Part shown: in pieces, positions 48,026-59,699 of the stretch | How positions within the stretch are numbered: position 1 is the stretch's first letter | How the letters are laid out: each line of letters begins with the position of its first letter | NCBI GenBank assembly: GCA_023374045.1 | Contig: CM041783.1 | Coordinates: 127,101,503-127,165,502, forward strand | DNA: 64,000 nucleotides | Direction of reading: 5' to 3' | Origin: Limonium bicolor | Lineage: Eukaryota > Streptophyta > Magnoliopsida > Caryophyllales > Plumbaginaceae | Made by a program: the position numbers and the translations under genes | Notes under the pieces: model-generated | Databases searched by the model: none | Seen by the model: the letters and a program-made list of their open reading frames with translations, nothing else | Told to the model about the DNA's origin: nothing

Positions 48026-48765
48026 CTAGTACTGTCTAAAGGTTAGGTTTAACCGTCCTAGTTTCATATGTGTCGCGTTGATCACTACTGATGGTGCTGT
48101 ATTCAGCTTGATTCTCTTAATCCCATGGTACAACATTCTTGACCCTCCTCCCATAACTAATACATCCCCTGACTTAAGTATCAACTTATTAGCTCGGTCC
48201 GCACGCTTCTGCTCGCCGTACAAAAATTCAGTGTCATCTCCTATGGACCAAGACACTACGGGTATCCCTCGTTCGAGAGACTCCGTTGTCTCGTCCTTGT
48301 CCTGATGTAGTCCAAGTCGTCCATCTTTCTCGTAGAAGTTTACAATGCAAATGTCCGCCTGCATGTCTGGAATCGGTTCAGCTTCCAACTGCTGAACGAC
48401 TTCCATGACTTGTGTAATAACCGGATGGAACTCTTCGGGTATTCCCGGTGGTGAGACTCCATCATGCATCCTCGTAGTTTGGTAGGTCTTGGCATACGGA
48501 TTCCAATCCTTGCCTAAGCTCATCATCTTTAACGTCATTCTTGTTCCCCCTGGGTACTCCGGTGTATAAAAACATCCCGGTCCCATTCCTAGTTGGTTGC
48601 ATATCCAGATGATGGCTATTTGCGCATCAGGTGTCACGTATCCCCTTAATAAAATCATACCTGGGCGGATAACCTGACATTGTTCAGTTGGAAAGTCTAT
48701 GGTTTCGATGTCGGTGTACTCCGGGTTAGGTGTAGATGGCATTGGATAGCAGATGTTGAAGCTTC
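48026..48765 (-). CDS. AlkB-like (ALKBH1-type) 2OG-Fe(II) dioxygenase exon, intact
   Basis: An Fe(II)/2-oxoglutarate dioxygenase of the AlkB superfamily, whose members demethylate DNA or RNA bases oxidatively. The frame opens at the inferred acceptor (48766) with GSFNICYP and reaches an ATG at 48742. From that ATG it is 238 residues to the TAG at 48026-48028, with no defect. Iron ligands His146 and Asp148 (GLHQDKDE) and His206 (MLYHGI); the 2OG-binding RxNxTxR is Arg230-Asn232-Thr234-Arg236 (RLNLTFRQY). The protein ends at RQY as cellular ALKBH1-like proteins do, so the C-terminus is complete. It matches the plant ALKBH1-like group with HQD. It sits between gag nucleocapsid and protease of an LTR element. 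Substrate unknown. The preserved frame contrasts with broken gag and pol in the same copy. Confidence 0.93.
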
Positions 48766-48897
48766 CTAAAGTGGTAGTAGGTCATATCTTACTTAAGTTC
48801 TAATCTCATCTCATTCTCACTTAACTCAGTTATTCACCAAACATGCATGATAATGCGGTAAGCAGGTAATTTTATTACTAAGTGGTCATAGCGGTAC
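48766..48897 (-). other. inferred intron 3 (gag to AlkB), copy 2
   Basis: 132 nt, GT at 48897-48896 (GGCCAG|GTACCG) and AG at 48767-48766 (ACTTTAG|GAAGC). Phase 1. It matches the position, phase and boundary sequence of 551-695. Confidence 0.65.
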
Positions 48898-49239
48898 CTG
48901 GCCTCGATGAGGGTTCAGGCTCATCGTCCCGGTCCACCATGTGTAGTGTGGGTCCCGACTTCTGGGTCACCCGTGGGTTCTTGTCTGCAGCTTGCTGCAC
49001 CCTCCTCTGACCGTTGGATCCAGCTCACTGATCGGTCTTGGTCTTAATCTTAAAACTGGGTCTGTAATTCTTACTCTCCGGGTTCCCGTAGCACTCATAT
49101 GCCCGGTGCCCGAGTACACCGCAAAAGTTACACTCCACCTTATTCCCTCTACAGTCAACTCCGGGGTGGTCCCCCTTGCATCTCTGGCAATAGTAGTGTC
49201 GTTGGTAGCCACCTCCGGTTTCCTTTCCAGTCTCAGTAC

Positions 49240-49315
49240 CTGATCACGTATCGCATCAGTGATTGTGTCTTAATGTTGTTAACCATTCTTATTTACTCAA
49301 GGTGTATTTTCTTAC
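49240..49315 (-). other. inferred intron 2 of gag, copy 2
   Basis: 76 nt, GT at 49315-49314 (CCAAAGA|GTAAGA) and AG at 49241-49240 (GTGATCAG|GTACTGAG). Phase 1; same place as 1037-1119. Confidence 0.6.
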
Positions 49316-49568
49316 TCTTTGGCGCCCTGGAGCGCAGGGGCTTAGCAGCATAAGCATAAGTCAGTTTTAGTGGCTCATCAGTAGCCTTCTCCTTTTCCTC
49401 CTTTCCTTTTTGGTTCTGGTTCTTTTGGGCTTGAGGCTGGTACTTCTGTTTCTTGTACCCACCTTGCCCTTGGTGTTCTGTACTCTTCCCAGCATTCTTC
49501 CTCTTGGCATTATCCTCGTCCCTCAGCTGGACGGTTATTTCAACCTTAGCAGCGGCATGGTAGCACTC

Positions 49569-49650
49569 CTGCTTCCCAAGGTATTAGTTCCTCTTACTTC
49601 TCACAAACTAAATCTTATTCACTTAATTATATCTTACTCATTCTTATTAC
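49569..49650 (-). other. inferred intron 1 of gag, copy 2
   Basis: 82 nt, GT at 49650-49649 (CTTACAG|GTAATA) and AG at 49570-49569 (GGAAGCAG|GAGTGC). Phase 0; joins TTLQ to ECYHAAA exactly as in copy 1. Confidence 0.7.
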
Positions 49651-50504
49651 CTGTAAGGTAGTATAACTCGTCGGCCCCATGCCGTAGCGGAGTCGATGGC
49701 TAAGCCCGCCATAGAAGAGGTCCACCAGTATCTAGTCTGAATACCCAAGACCTGGCAGAAGATGGAGCAAGGCGGTGAACTCTGTGTAATACTCGTCCAC
49801 CGTCATTTTGTCGGTCTGCTTAAGCGCATCTAACTGCAAGCGCTTCTTCGTCTGGACATGGGCGGGGTAGTACTTTGCTCGTAGTAAGGCGGTGTACTGC
49901 TCCCAGCCGAACTCTGGATTGGCCATATGCTCGACCCTCACCAGCTTCCACCAATTGCCTGCTGCCCCCTTCATGTAGAACGCAGCTAGACGCACCTTGA
50001 TCCCAGCAGGGACATCAAGGGTCTCAAAGGCGGTCTCCAGCTCAGAGATGTACGCCTCGAGCTTGGCGGGATCAGTCTCCCCCTTAAAATGTGCGGGTCG
50101 AAGGTCTGCAAGGCTCTTCACCCAATTCGGTTCCCGGGGTTGTGGCGGTGGAGGTGGTGCACCCACACCAGGCTGATAGCCCATGTGCCCTAATGCGGCA
50201 GCTACGATCTCTGCGATCGTCTGCCCTTCCAGTATCTCTGAAGCATCCTCACCTCTACCACGGCCTCGGCCTCTCCTTCCTAACATCTGAACAATCACAA
50301 CTCACATTAGATTCGTATCCACCACTGTTTCGGTTAACGAATTTATAACGTCCGTAGACGGTAAAGACGATCCACACTTATTAGTGGTCACCTGACTCTA
50401 CTCACACTAACAGCTCACACCCTTAACCCATCACTTATTTCTTAACTCATATCCTAGCTCGGTGGTTTCTTATGTCCGGTATTTCTTGATCAGAGCGAAA
50501 CTAT

Positions 50505-50516
50505 GCTCTGATACCA
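50505..50516 (-). other. primer binding site, copy 2 (iMet)
   Basis: Minus-strand TGGTATCAGAGC, the usual plant initiator-Met PBS, five bases inside the 5' LTR. The interval 50287-50504 is leader without other features. Confidence 0.95.
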
Positions 50517-52018
50517 CTTTTTGTAACACCCCGTCCTAAGCCAATCGTGGTTATCACAACTTAACAAATAATACTTAAACGTCGCAGCGGAAATAAACTA
50601 CCACCAGGACCTTGCCACGGTCTAATCAACAAGAAACACCGTTACTTAAATAATTACAACCATACATCCGAAATACAAACACCTTCCGAGTTTTAAGTAT
50701 CTTCCAAACCACATAATATTTCTCAAGTTCAACTACTAACAGACGGGTGCACAGGCGCTACCCGTACTCAAAATAAAGTCCCACCTAGGGCTACCCGCTC
50801 CTACTCTCGTGGTGTGACTTCATCGGCCGTTTACCTACAGGTGTAAAAACAGCCCCCAAAGGGGGTCAGCACGAATGCTGGTACGACCCTCTCAAGGCCC
50901 CCAAGCTAACGGGGCTATGACGACTATTTGTCGATAGCATGGAAGTTGATTAGCATAACAATCATAATATGAAATGCAATAAAACAACCAACCACAAAGA
51001 ACATAAATAGCTCAAATGCAAATGAACGACACAAGCGTTCCCTTAATAAGTGAGTTAGATCTTAACTCCTTAAATCCACAATCTCCTTAACCTTATAATT
51101 GCGAACCGTTCCACTTTTAGATTGGTTAGCTCTTAATTGGTTGCTTATTTTTGTAGGGCTTGGTTAACCCTAGCCGGTAGCAATGCACTATCCGGCAATA
51201 AGCTACCTTTCTTAATTTGTTGGGGATGTAGGCTTGATCCCCCCACGCCATCCTTAATGTGCTTCCCACCTCAAACAGTAGTCCGGGTGGTCGGGTCGGT
51301 TTGTTGACCCTAAGCGACGAGTCTAATGACAAGTCTTATTTGGAAGTCGGATCTGATTCAGATACCGACCTCCCCCAATACACATGTGCCGGTACCATTC
51401 CGGATTCCTCACTCCCACCCCAAGTTACGGTTAGTGAAAGTCTTAAATACCAAGTGTTAGTTAAACCTTAACGGGTGTAAACCAACAAATACCAACACTT
51501 AACTCTTATCCTTAACTCAGTAAGTACCAACCTTAGTTAGTAACAATCTCAAGTCTCGTGGGTTAGTGTAAGAAAACACATTCACAACAAGAATGGGTAT
51601 AACCGGTTGCATGCTTTATCTTGTCTTAGTCATAGCAAATAAACAGATAGCACACAAGCCGAGGGACACCTCGTTAGCAAGCAGGTCATAAGAAAGACTG
51701 TACCGTTCACTGTCGACTGTTGTTTGTTTAACCTTCTTCGGGGTCCCAATTCACAAACCTAAAACATTCATTCATTTTTAGGTCATTAGTTATTTGTACC
51801 TTACTTAACTCACTTAGTCCCTAAAGATTCCCATCCGATACCCCCTTAAGTCTTTGCCACTTAACCTTATAAACTTAACTTTAAACTTAAGGTTTATACT
51901 TAACCTAACTTAATTCCTTAGGTCCTTAGGTTCCTAACCATTATTACCCTACCAATGGCATACCCTATTACCAATTAACATCTTTAGAATTTAAAATTTC
52001 TTTTTTTTTTATGTTTTA

Positions 52019-52434
52019 GGCTCGACCGAACTTACCGACCGACCTTACCCAAGGTCGGTCCATTCCAGAACATATTACCATTTGAAAATTCTACCCCGAC
52101 CGACCTTGCAAGTCCGGTCCCCAAGGTTGGTCCATTCCCGAGAGTTTTTCCCCGTGGGAAATTTAAGCTCGACCGAACTTGCCAAGTCTGGTCCCAAGTT
52201 CGGTCGATTCCAGAGACCAATTCCAGTACAAAATTCTAGGCATGACCGACCTTGCAAGTCCGGTCCCAAGGTCGGTCTATTCCAGAGACTTAATCCGCAC
52301 ACAAAATACAAGCCCGACCGAACTTGTAAGTCCGGTCCCCAAGTTCGGTCGATTCCAGAAACTCTTTCCGGTAGTGTAAACTGAGCTCGACCGACCTTGC
52401 AGGTCCGGTCGCTAAGGTCGGTCGGCTCCAGAAC
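52019..52434 (-). repeat. palindromic tandem array in 5' LTR
   Basis: Counterpart of 22140-22555 with scattered substitutions; same alternating ACCTTG/AAGGT and AACTTG/AAGTT arms. Confidence 0.85.
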
Positions 52435-53383
52435 CTTGTTTCTAAATTCCCATTTAACTCTAAACTTTACCTCATGTATCCTAGTATGTTCTAACCTCAT
52501 TTGGGCACCTCAAATACACCTTAAACCTTCCACTAAACACATTAGATCACTCAACAACATCCACCTTAGTCATTATGCATTTTCCTTGTAATCATGCCAA
52601 CACTTGTAATGTTTTTCACCAGATTTCTAAGTGGTGGTTCATACCTAATATAACCACTATGCCAAATGCTTCCTCACCACCATAACATCATCTCCCTAGC
52701 ATCTTTCAATACCTAGGTTCCTTTATGTAACTACATGAAGTCTCTTCACCTTTAAACACATCACTTCACTCTTCTCCTAAAAAGATTGCATATTTCCTAA
52801 ACACACTCTCAAATTGCCTTTGGTGCATACCTAAACATTCTTTTGACTCCAAGATTCTCCTTGATAATGCCTAAGTCATTTTAACTCACAAGAACACCTT
52901 AAACTCACTCTTTTTCCTACAAGACAACCTCTAAACTTCCTAGTATTATCTTAGTCATGAAATCTCCTTAGAACATCTTAAACACCAAGTTTCTTCATCA
53001 AATTTTGACATGGGTTCTATAGGACACTTGCTACACTTAAACACTTGGTTTATCACCATCAAACAACCAAGATCACTCAAATTCTCATTACAACATCATA
53101 ACACACAATTTACACCAAAACTACACCACATCATCATATAGTGTATAAACTTAAAATGCTTGGCACTTAGGCCCTTAAATGATTTGGCTCTTAGGCCCTT
53201 AAATGCGTAAATCTTAACCACTGAATTTCCACATATATTTGCCTTAAACCTGCGAATACACACAACAAGGCTCCCATTGAAATAAAATGCTTCTTGTAAT
53301 TCATCTCAACATTGTTTGACTATCTCTTTTCTCATTGGCTCCTTAGTCACAAGTTCTCAAACATAGTCATTGTTTCTCCTAGG

Positions 53384-53393
53384 TTATATATAG
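53384..53393 (-). promoter_or_regulatory. putative TATA box, 5' LTR
   Basis: Minus-strand CTATATATAA; the likely promoter driving the gag-AlkB-pol transcript. Confidence 0.55.
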
Positions 53394-54783
53394 CCCTTTC
53401 CTAATGTAAACTCTACACTAAACTCATCACAAATCTAAATCCCATTCCCATAAACAATAAAACACCTTAAGGTAAGTAATTTACCTTGTTCTTTCACAAG
53501 CTCACAAACTTTCCTCCTTAGGTTTTCCCTTGCTCAATCTCGGTCACCACTTAAACTCTCCTTTCCAATGTTCTAACCAATATTCAATGACTCCAATGAG
53601 TGCTAGGTAACATATTAACCTTAAGGAACAAACCCAAGGTTAAAAATGTGCTTTAAGGTATTAAGTTGATTGTTTTACCTTGGTTTCTCAAGACAAGCTT
53701 GGATATGAGTAAAGTAGGACCTCCTTTATCCTTTGTAGAGTAGAAAACAAGCTAGAACAAGGCATTAAAATGAAGCCCCATGAGTATGTATTTTCGGTCA
53801 TGAAGAAAAGTGATGGAAACCTAGATTTTCTTACACTTTCTTTACCTTAAGAGAATGGAGAAGCCAATGGAGTCTCCAAGCTTGAGTTTCCTCCTATAAT
53901 GGTGGTTTGGCTTGGCACCAAATCAAAGCTCTTGAAGTTTTGAAAAGATAGAAAGAAGGAGCTTGAGCTAACTAAGAAGAATATGTATTTTGTTTTGGTT
54001 TCGGAGCTAAAATGAGCAAGTAGTGATCAAAGCTAGATGGAGCTAGCATGGAGGTTGAGTTTTACGTGAGAGAGAAGAAAGAGAGCAAGAGAAATCGGTG
54101 GAGAAGATGAAGAATGAAGAGATGAGGAGAGAGGTAAGTAAGGTAAGATATTTATGTAAAAAGCAAATAGTAGTTTTACTTTATCTTATAATTTCCTTTC
54201 TTATTTGCTCATGTGGTGAATCATCACCTTAAAAACCGGCCACCCCCTTTAATTAAGCTAGTCATGGTCTTGTTTGACCAACTAACTAAACTAAATTGAC
54301 TAAAAACTAAACTAGGCACTATTTGATTACTATTCACTAAACAAGGCACATAATTGTGAAATTTTTGATTTCCCATTGATTTAGACTTCCTAATGTGATA
54401 CTAATTAGTACACATGTTATATAAAGAGTAATGATGGACATTTAGCCACTCAAAACCCATTTACAAGATAATTTTTTCAAAAATGTGCTTTAAGACTCCT
54501 TAAAGCACATTTTGTGTTTTAACTTGTTTTCGATTTTGGTTTTCTTTGGTAATTGGTTAAAAATGACCATTAGGATATTACTAAGGTCTAATAATGATAT
54601 TTGGGTGCTCACCCAAGTCTCTCCAAGCTTAGAGCACGTTTTGCTCAAACTGCTCTTTTGGTGTTCCCTTATGTTTTCTTTTTTATTAAAAATGTTTCTT
54701 AATGTTTCTAAGGCATATTTAGCCTCCTTATATCTTAGTTTATCACTTAAACACCATATCTAAGTTTTGGGTATTTCAGCATC

Positions 54784-55699
54784 TGTATCAGATCTGTCTT
54801 CCGCATATGGCTCATCTACGACTTGTCGCCTAGGGTCGACAAACAGACCCGACCAGCTCGAGTGAACACTTCGAGGTGGGAGGCAAATTCAGGAGGTGCG
54901 GGAGGGTCAAGCCTACACCCCTCATAACTTAAGAATTAATGTTTATTAACCCAATGGAGCTAATAACTCATTGGCTAGGGTTACCTTGACCCGACAAAAA
55001 TAAACAATTCAGTTAGAGAACAACCAGTTCTATTAAGAGAACGGTTGACACTTATAAGGTATGGTCAAACACGAGAACTAAACAATTCTCAGGCCTTAGG
55101 AGTTAGCAATCAAACTTACTCATTAATGGGCGTCCATTACGACGTTCGATTTATTTGAGCTGTGAATGTTTCACATAAATGTGTTGTTTGTTATCGTACT
55201 TCTTATTATTATTTGTATGAATAAACAATTGCATGTATACGACAAATTAGTCGTGTGTAACCCTGCTAGCTTGTGGGCTGCACGTTTTCTGTACCAGCCA
55301 TGTGCTGAGCCCCTTGGGGCCTGTGATTTAAACTTTACAGGTAGGTGCCAGACGAGGACTCAACCTGAGAGTGGGAGCGGGTAGAATACTTCGGGTTGCT
55401 TTTACATTTGTTACACGAGTTGTGCATGTACACTCGTTTAGTATATTGAGGAGATGTTAGTATGATGTATTAGAAAAGGAGATACTCGGTATAAGTTGTG
55501 GTTTATGAATTGTAATGTTTTAGATGCTCGAGTAATTATCCGGTTAGTCAGACCTTGACTTGTTAAGAGAATAGGCGTAGTTAGTCACGTGGGTGATTAA
55601 CGGCGGTAACACCAATTTAGTAGAACTTTTCCGCTGTGTTGTTAATGTACGCGATGGACTAAGGGCGACGATCATTGTATTTAGAGATGGGGTGTTACT
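54784..55699 (+). repeat. D-type LTR fragment, right of the AlkB element insertion
   Basis: Continuation of 20204-20643; matches 14690-15602. It ends GGGGTGTTAC then T, where the element D 5' LTR has GTGTTACA, so the terminal A is changed or lost. Hairpin module at 55238-55350. No PBS follows; another LTR begins at 55700. Confidence 0.85.
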
Positions 55700-57787
55700 T
55701 GAAATAATAAATGACAAGTGTTATGACATTAGTATAACTATATACTATAAGTCATACAATTACAAAATTAAAGTATAGTTTATTAAGATGAATAAAAAGA
55801 TGTATAATATATGGTACAATATTAAATGGTTAAATATTCATACCGTAAAACATCAGTGCATATGCATAATACGATGCGAATTAACGTTGCATGAATACAT
55901 GCAACTATATATATTATAATCGTGTATTCGTATACCTAACCGGAACTGTTAAATTAATACGTAAGTATAAACGTGAATATATATTCATATACTCGTGTAT
56001 ATGAGGAATTAATCCTAACGTTTTGAAAACGCTATAACTAAGACGTTTTTATAACTGACTCATTTTAAATAAACCCGAGCGTTGATAATTAATACGTACT
56101 ACGAGTGACGAGTTCATATAACGGTACTCTAACAAATAATTGTTAAAATCCGGGGATGAAATGTCGGGATTACTTGTGCTATTCGGATTTACTGAGCTTA
56201 AATAAGTCTTGTGGATTGACTTATAGTGTGTTTGCGTATCTAGATCGTATCACCGACGAAGGCGCTTGACGAGCTAGTGGTCTACTGCGCAACCCAGGTC
56301 ATTGGTGAACGGTATGTAAAGGGGTCTGATCTAAGATGTCGTGAGGTATTCCTCGGGCTCAGATATGTGTGTTGTATAATGAGTGTGATGCATGTATGTG
56401 TGTAAGTGTTTGTGTTTATGTTATGTGATGTGTATCTGTTTAAATTACCGCATCATTAAATGTGCGCAAACGTCCTTCGGGACTAATACTACGTCGACTA
56501 TAGATTGACTTATATAAAACACATAAACGTTAAATGTGATGTGATTGCTATTAACTGATTTGACGCACCTAATACTATGATGGTAAATATGTATACTAAC
56601 CTAAGTAAATTACTTAGGTACAGGACACGACATTGTCGGTCTCTAGAGCACGACTATAACATGTATATGACCTAGATGACTTCTAGGCATGCGTAAGACC
56701 CTTAGGGCGGCTAAGTGATATGTGAACTCATTATAACAAAAAGATTATACCTTCGGTATTCGACTAACTAATTAAATACACAATTAAACATTGGTGGAGG
56801 AGAATAAGCCCAGGTTAGTCACAGACAAACTGGCTGCTCAGAGAGATCTCTGGAGTATTTTTTCTGGATCGGGATTAGACTCTAATGATGCCACGAGCCT
56901 ACATAGACCGTTGGTCAATTCTTACCATTATTGGTACTCGGCCTTTGGTCCCAAACTAAATGATGCCTTTTAGGCAAAGAGGAAGTCCCGAGATCTTATA
57001 TCTTTGGGCGGAGTGCACTGCTGATGGTGCCACCAAGACGACTATCCATAATAAAATACAAAATTTGGGTTGTCCTAACTTGACACCCACTGACATTGTG
57101 TGATGATGTGATGAGGACCTGGGGGGTCTTGTGATTAACTAAATAACCAGACCGTTACTAACGGCTACTCGTTTATTGTTGTTGTTGTGTTATATTGTGT
57201 TGTGTGTTGTTGTGTGTGAATTGTAGTGTTTGCTTTAACTGTTTATTTTACCATCATTCATATGTTTACTGCTTTATATACCTGTACACCGGTAAAGCAT
57301 GTAACGAACCTAATAATGGCGACCATGACTATTAAGTGACCAATAGGGTCCAGGCCCGACATACTCAGCATTTATCATTGAGCCTTTATGGCATTGCTGA
57401 AGGTGATGATTTTCATGGAAGCCGAAGAGCGGGATCCGGGTAGTTAGGGGTTTTTTTTACCACACGAGAATCCACATTGTATTAGGATGTCCATTTGTTC
57501 AATACGTTTATAACGTGTATACATTTGGGAATACCTAGGCACTCACTTGTCGTTATAGTTACATTTGGTTTAGATTGTTGTATAGGTTAGTATCTCGTTA
57601 TCACTGCGGCTATGTATGTATTACCAATGTCATTTGTTATTTAATTTATTTATGCTTCTTTACTCGTATGGGCGAGTAATGGCATGTGACACCCAAGTGA
57701 CATTGTTACCGTGTGACTTCCACAGCGAGACGTTTTTAATTAATGCCACGTGAGTGATTATTACGTGATTATGAGTGGGGTGTTACA
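55700..57787 (+). repeat. plus-strand LTR of a third family (2.1 kb)
   Basis: Begins TGAAATAATAAATG and ends GGGGTGTTACA, with TTCCACAGCGAGACG near the end in place of TTCCGCTGCG. Its start is related to 6196-6864. Flanks TTACT and TTGGT do not form a clear TSD and no PBS follows, so it is a solo LTR or a recombined remnant. A TG-rich stretch (TGTTGTTGTTGTG) lies at 57175-57225. No gene is supported. Confidence 0.6.
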
Positions 57788-59604
57788 TTGGTTGGGAAAC
57801 CGTTCTTCACAAGATAAAGGTGATAAATGGGAGATGTACAATACATTACGAATAGCGAATGGGGCAAACTAATCTCTAAAGTTATCAGGGTCGCGCAACA
57901 GAAGCTAGTGAGCCCATGATTCAGATGTTGAATATGCATAGTGAATACAAGCAAGTGGCTAATTATCAACGCCTAGAAACCTGACAGGCCAGAACCGAAA
58001 CCGGTTATGAGTAAACAAACTCCGATGAGAATTCTTGGTTCAGGGACAAAACCGCCAATATGGTTGAGATCCTCTAGTCAGAACACATTGTATAATAGAC
58101 CGTGTGGAAGTTAAAACACTTCACGACGGCAGAACATTTTAAACCAATGTTCAGTGATTGATTACGTGGGCGTAATCCTTTTTAAGGGGGTAGAGCGCAA
58201 AATCACTTAGTGTATGTTTATGTACAAGTGTACGTGAACTATGATGTGCATAGCACAAAATAATTTGATTTGATGATTGGTGCGTATGTTACATGAACAT
58301 ACGCATTCATTCATGGTTAAATTATGTTAATTGTGCATAGAAGATGCGAATACCATTGTGATAAGTGTACCTAACCTACTTTGTTAACCTATGTGTGAGA
58401 GCTAAAGTGTAAGGGAGTAAAGAAACTCCCGGGGAACTAAAACCCCGACAATATATGTTCATATAATACTAAGTATAATATAGTGTATTGTATTTTGATA
58501 TATATATATATTTATATATATATACAGTATTGTAATGTATGATGTGGTATGAAACCGATATAGAACCTAGTGAGAATTAAATTCCCTAGGTAACTTGTTT
58601 AAAGTTGAATTGGAATGTGGTTGATGGACTGAGTTCCACCCTTGGAGATGTGTTGCTTTGTGATTATGACTAGAAGGATTAAAAGATAGAAAATGGTAAA
58701 TGATTGAATTAGTTGCTGGTGTGAAATTAAAGTGGGGGTGGAACTTGGTTTGCATGCGATCAAGGGAAGCCGAACACAAATTGGGGTGGAGGGATAGTTC
58801 AACACTGATGCTGATCACATCAGGGTTGGATGACTCTTGAAGCTCCCTATAAGTAGTCACAAATAATTACGTTAAGAAAGGATGCAATGAGCATAAATTG
58901 AACTTGGAGTTGTATTGCGTTTTAAAAAAAGATTTTCAATTTTTATTTTCAAAAGGATTTTCAATCGATACTTTTAAATAAAGGATCTTCTCCTATTAAC
59001 CTCGTTAAGAATATTTTTGTATTACTTGCTCATGAGTTTCTTTGTCTTCGGACCGGTGACATGAGAAGTATATGTTAAAAAGTAAGTGAATGTTTTGATC
59101 TCCCAAAGGAACGGGGACCAGAAGGTGTCCATCGCGACTGGGTTCTGCCGGATCACAGTGTATATGTACTCGACATGGGACTTGAGGATTGTGACATCCT
59201 GTGGTCTTAGGACCGAGCCTATGAAGAGATGGAAAAGGTATTTTCGTTTGCTATACATGCTAAGACATGTTGTGTGGTATGTGTAATAAATGTTATCCAG
59301 ACCTATGAGTCTAAATGTTGTTGGGTTACCTAGACTGGAGTGTCTGAGGGTTGTTATGTAATACAACTATGGGTATGTTATGGGTGTGGTCGTGTTACCC
59401 GGACCGTTGAGTCCGAGGTTATTATGTAAGGTATGTTATGTTATGGATATGGTTATGTTACCCAGACCGTTAAGTCTAAGGTTGTATGTAAAAGTATGTT
59501 TGGTTATGGAAGCTAAATCTTGCAAGTAATCCCCGAGTTCTAATTTAAAAGGTGTGTGGGAAGCTGTGAACTTAGAGGGCAAAGTTCTTTTAAGGGGGGT
59601 AGAT
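57788..59604 (+). pseudogene. decayed interior of element D, 3' part, with PPT
   Basis: 1.8 kb without recognisable protein. A stem-loop (GAACTT...AAAGTTC, 59568-59587) and polypurine tract AAGGGGGGTAGAT (59592-59604) abut the LTR at 59605. A second PPT-like TTTAAGGGGGTAGAG is at 58178-58192, suggesting an older recombined copy. A (TA)n stretch lies at 58497-58525. Plus-strand orientation and family match the PBS side at 15608. Confidence 0.6.
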
Positions 59605-59699
59605 TGAAATACCCCAAACCTTTAATTGTTAATTAAATATGTAATTATGGTTTCCTAAGGCTAACTAAGTCCTTAAGAAACATTGTTAGACAAATTAAA
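59605..59699 (+). repeat. start of the 3' LTR of element D
   Basis: TGAAATACCCCAAACC..., matches the first 90 bp of 11240-15602, then is interrupted by the minus LTR at 59700. The remainder must lie beyond the window. Confidence 0.85.

Larger units (their letters stand above)
48898..50286 (-). pseudogene. gag: gag (capsid-nucleocapsid) in three exons, copy 2
   Basis: Exon 1 (50286 to 49651, 212 codons): Gly/Arg-rich start (MLGRRGRGRGRG), gag domain (FKGETDPAKLEAYISELETAF, KGAAGNWWK, ALLRAKYYP, KMTVDEYYTEF), broken by a TAG at 49732-49734 where copy 1 has Arg. Exon 2 (49568 to 49316): ECYHAAAKVEITVQLRDED then Gln/Lys-rich. Exon 3 (49239 to 48898): two zinc knuckles, CQRC-KGDH-PGVDC (one residue short of the CCHC spacing) and CNFC-GVLGH-RAYEC (canonical), then a TGA at 49025-49027 that one C-to-T change from CGA would explain. 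Exon lengths 636, 253 and 342 nt keep frame across all inferred junctions and into the AlkB exon. Start at 50286 preferred over 50298 because it aligns with copy 1. Confidence 0.88.
20644..54778 (-). mobile_element. complete Tekay-like element with AlkB exon, copy 2
   Basis: Minus-strand element flanked by GCATC (20639-20643 and 54779-54783). Element order: 5' LTR 54778-50522, PBS 50516-50505, gag 50286-48898, AlkB 48765-48026, protease/RT 47870-46252, RNase H/integrase/chromodomain 26965-25201, PPT near 24900, 3' LTR 24889-20644. A 19.3-kb Ogre-like element splits pol. Without it the interior is about 6.3 kb. The empty site is preserved in the related LTR near 14680-14700. The two LTRs differ at 6 of their first 300 bp by eye, a fairly recent insertion. 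Pol and gag carry stops and a frameshift, so this copy is not autonomous. Confidence 0.95.
50522..54778 (-). repeat. 5' LTR of AlkB element copy 2 (4.26 kb)
   Basis: Partner of 20644-24889. Hairpin module at 50833-50943, palindromic array at 52019-52434, TATA box at 53384-53393 (minus). The TATA position implies about 1.4 kb of U3 and a 2.8-kb R-U5 leader that includes both the hairpin array and the hairpin module. Confidence 0.95.

Noticed and set aside
48026..48765. Host ALKBH gene of the plant
   Set aside because: The exon lies in sense between gag and protease of one LTR element, with a second diverged element showing the same order, so it belongs to the element.
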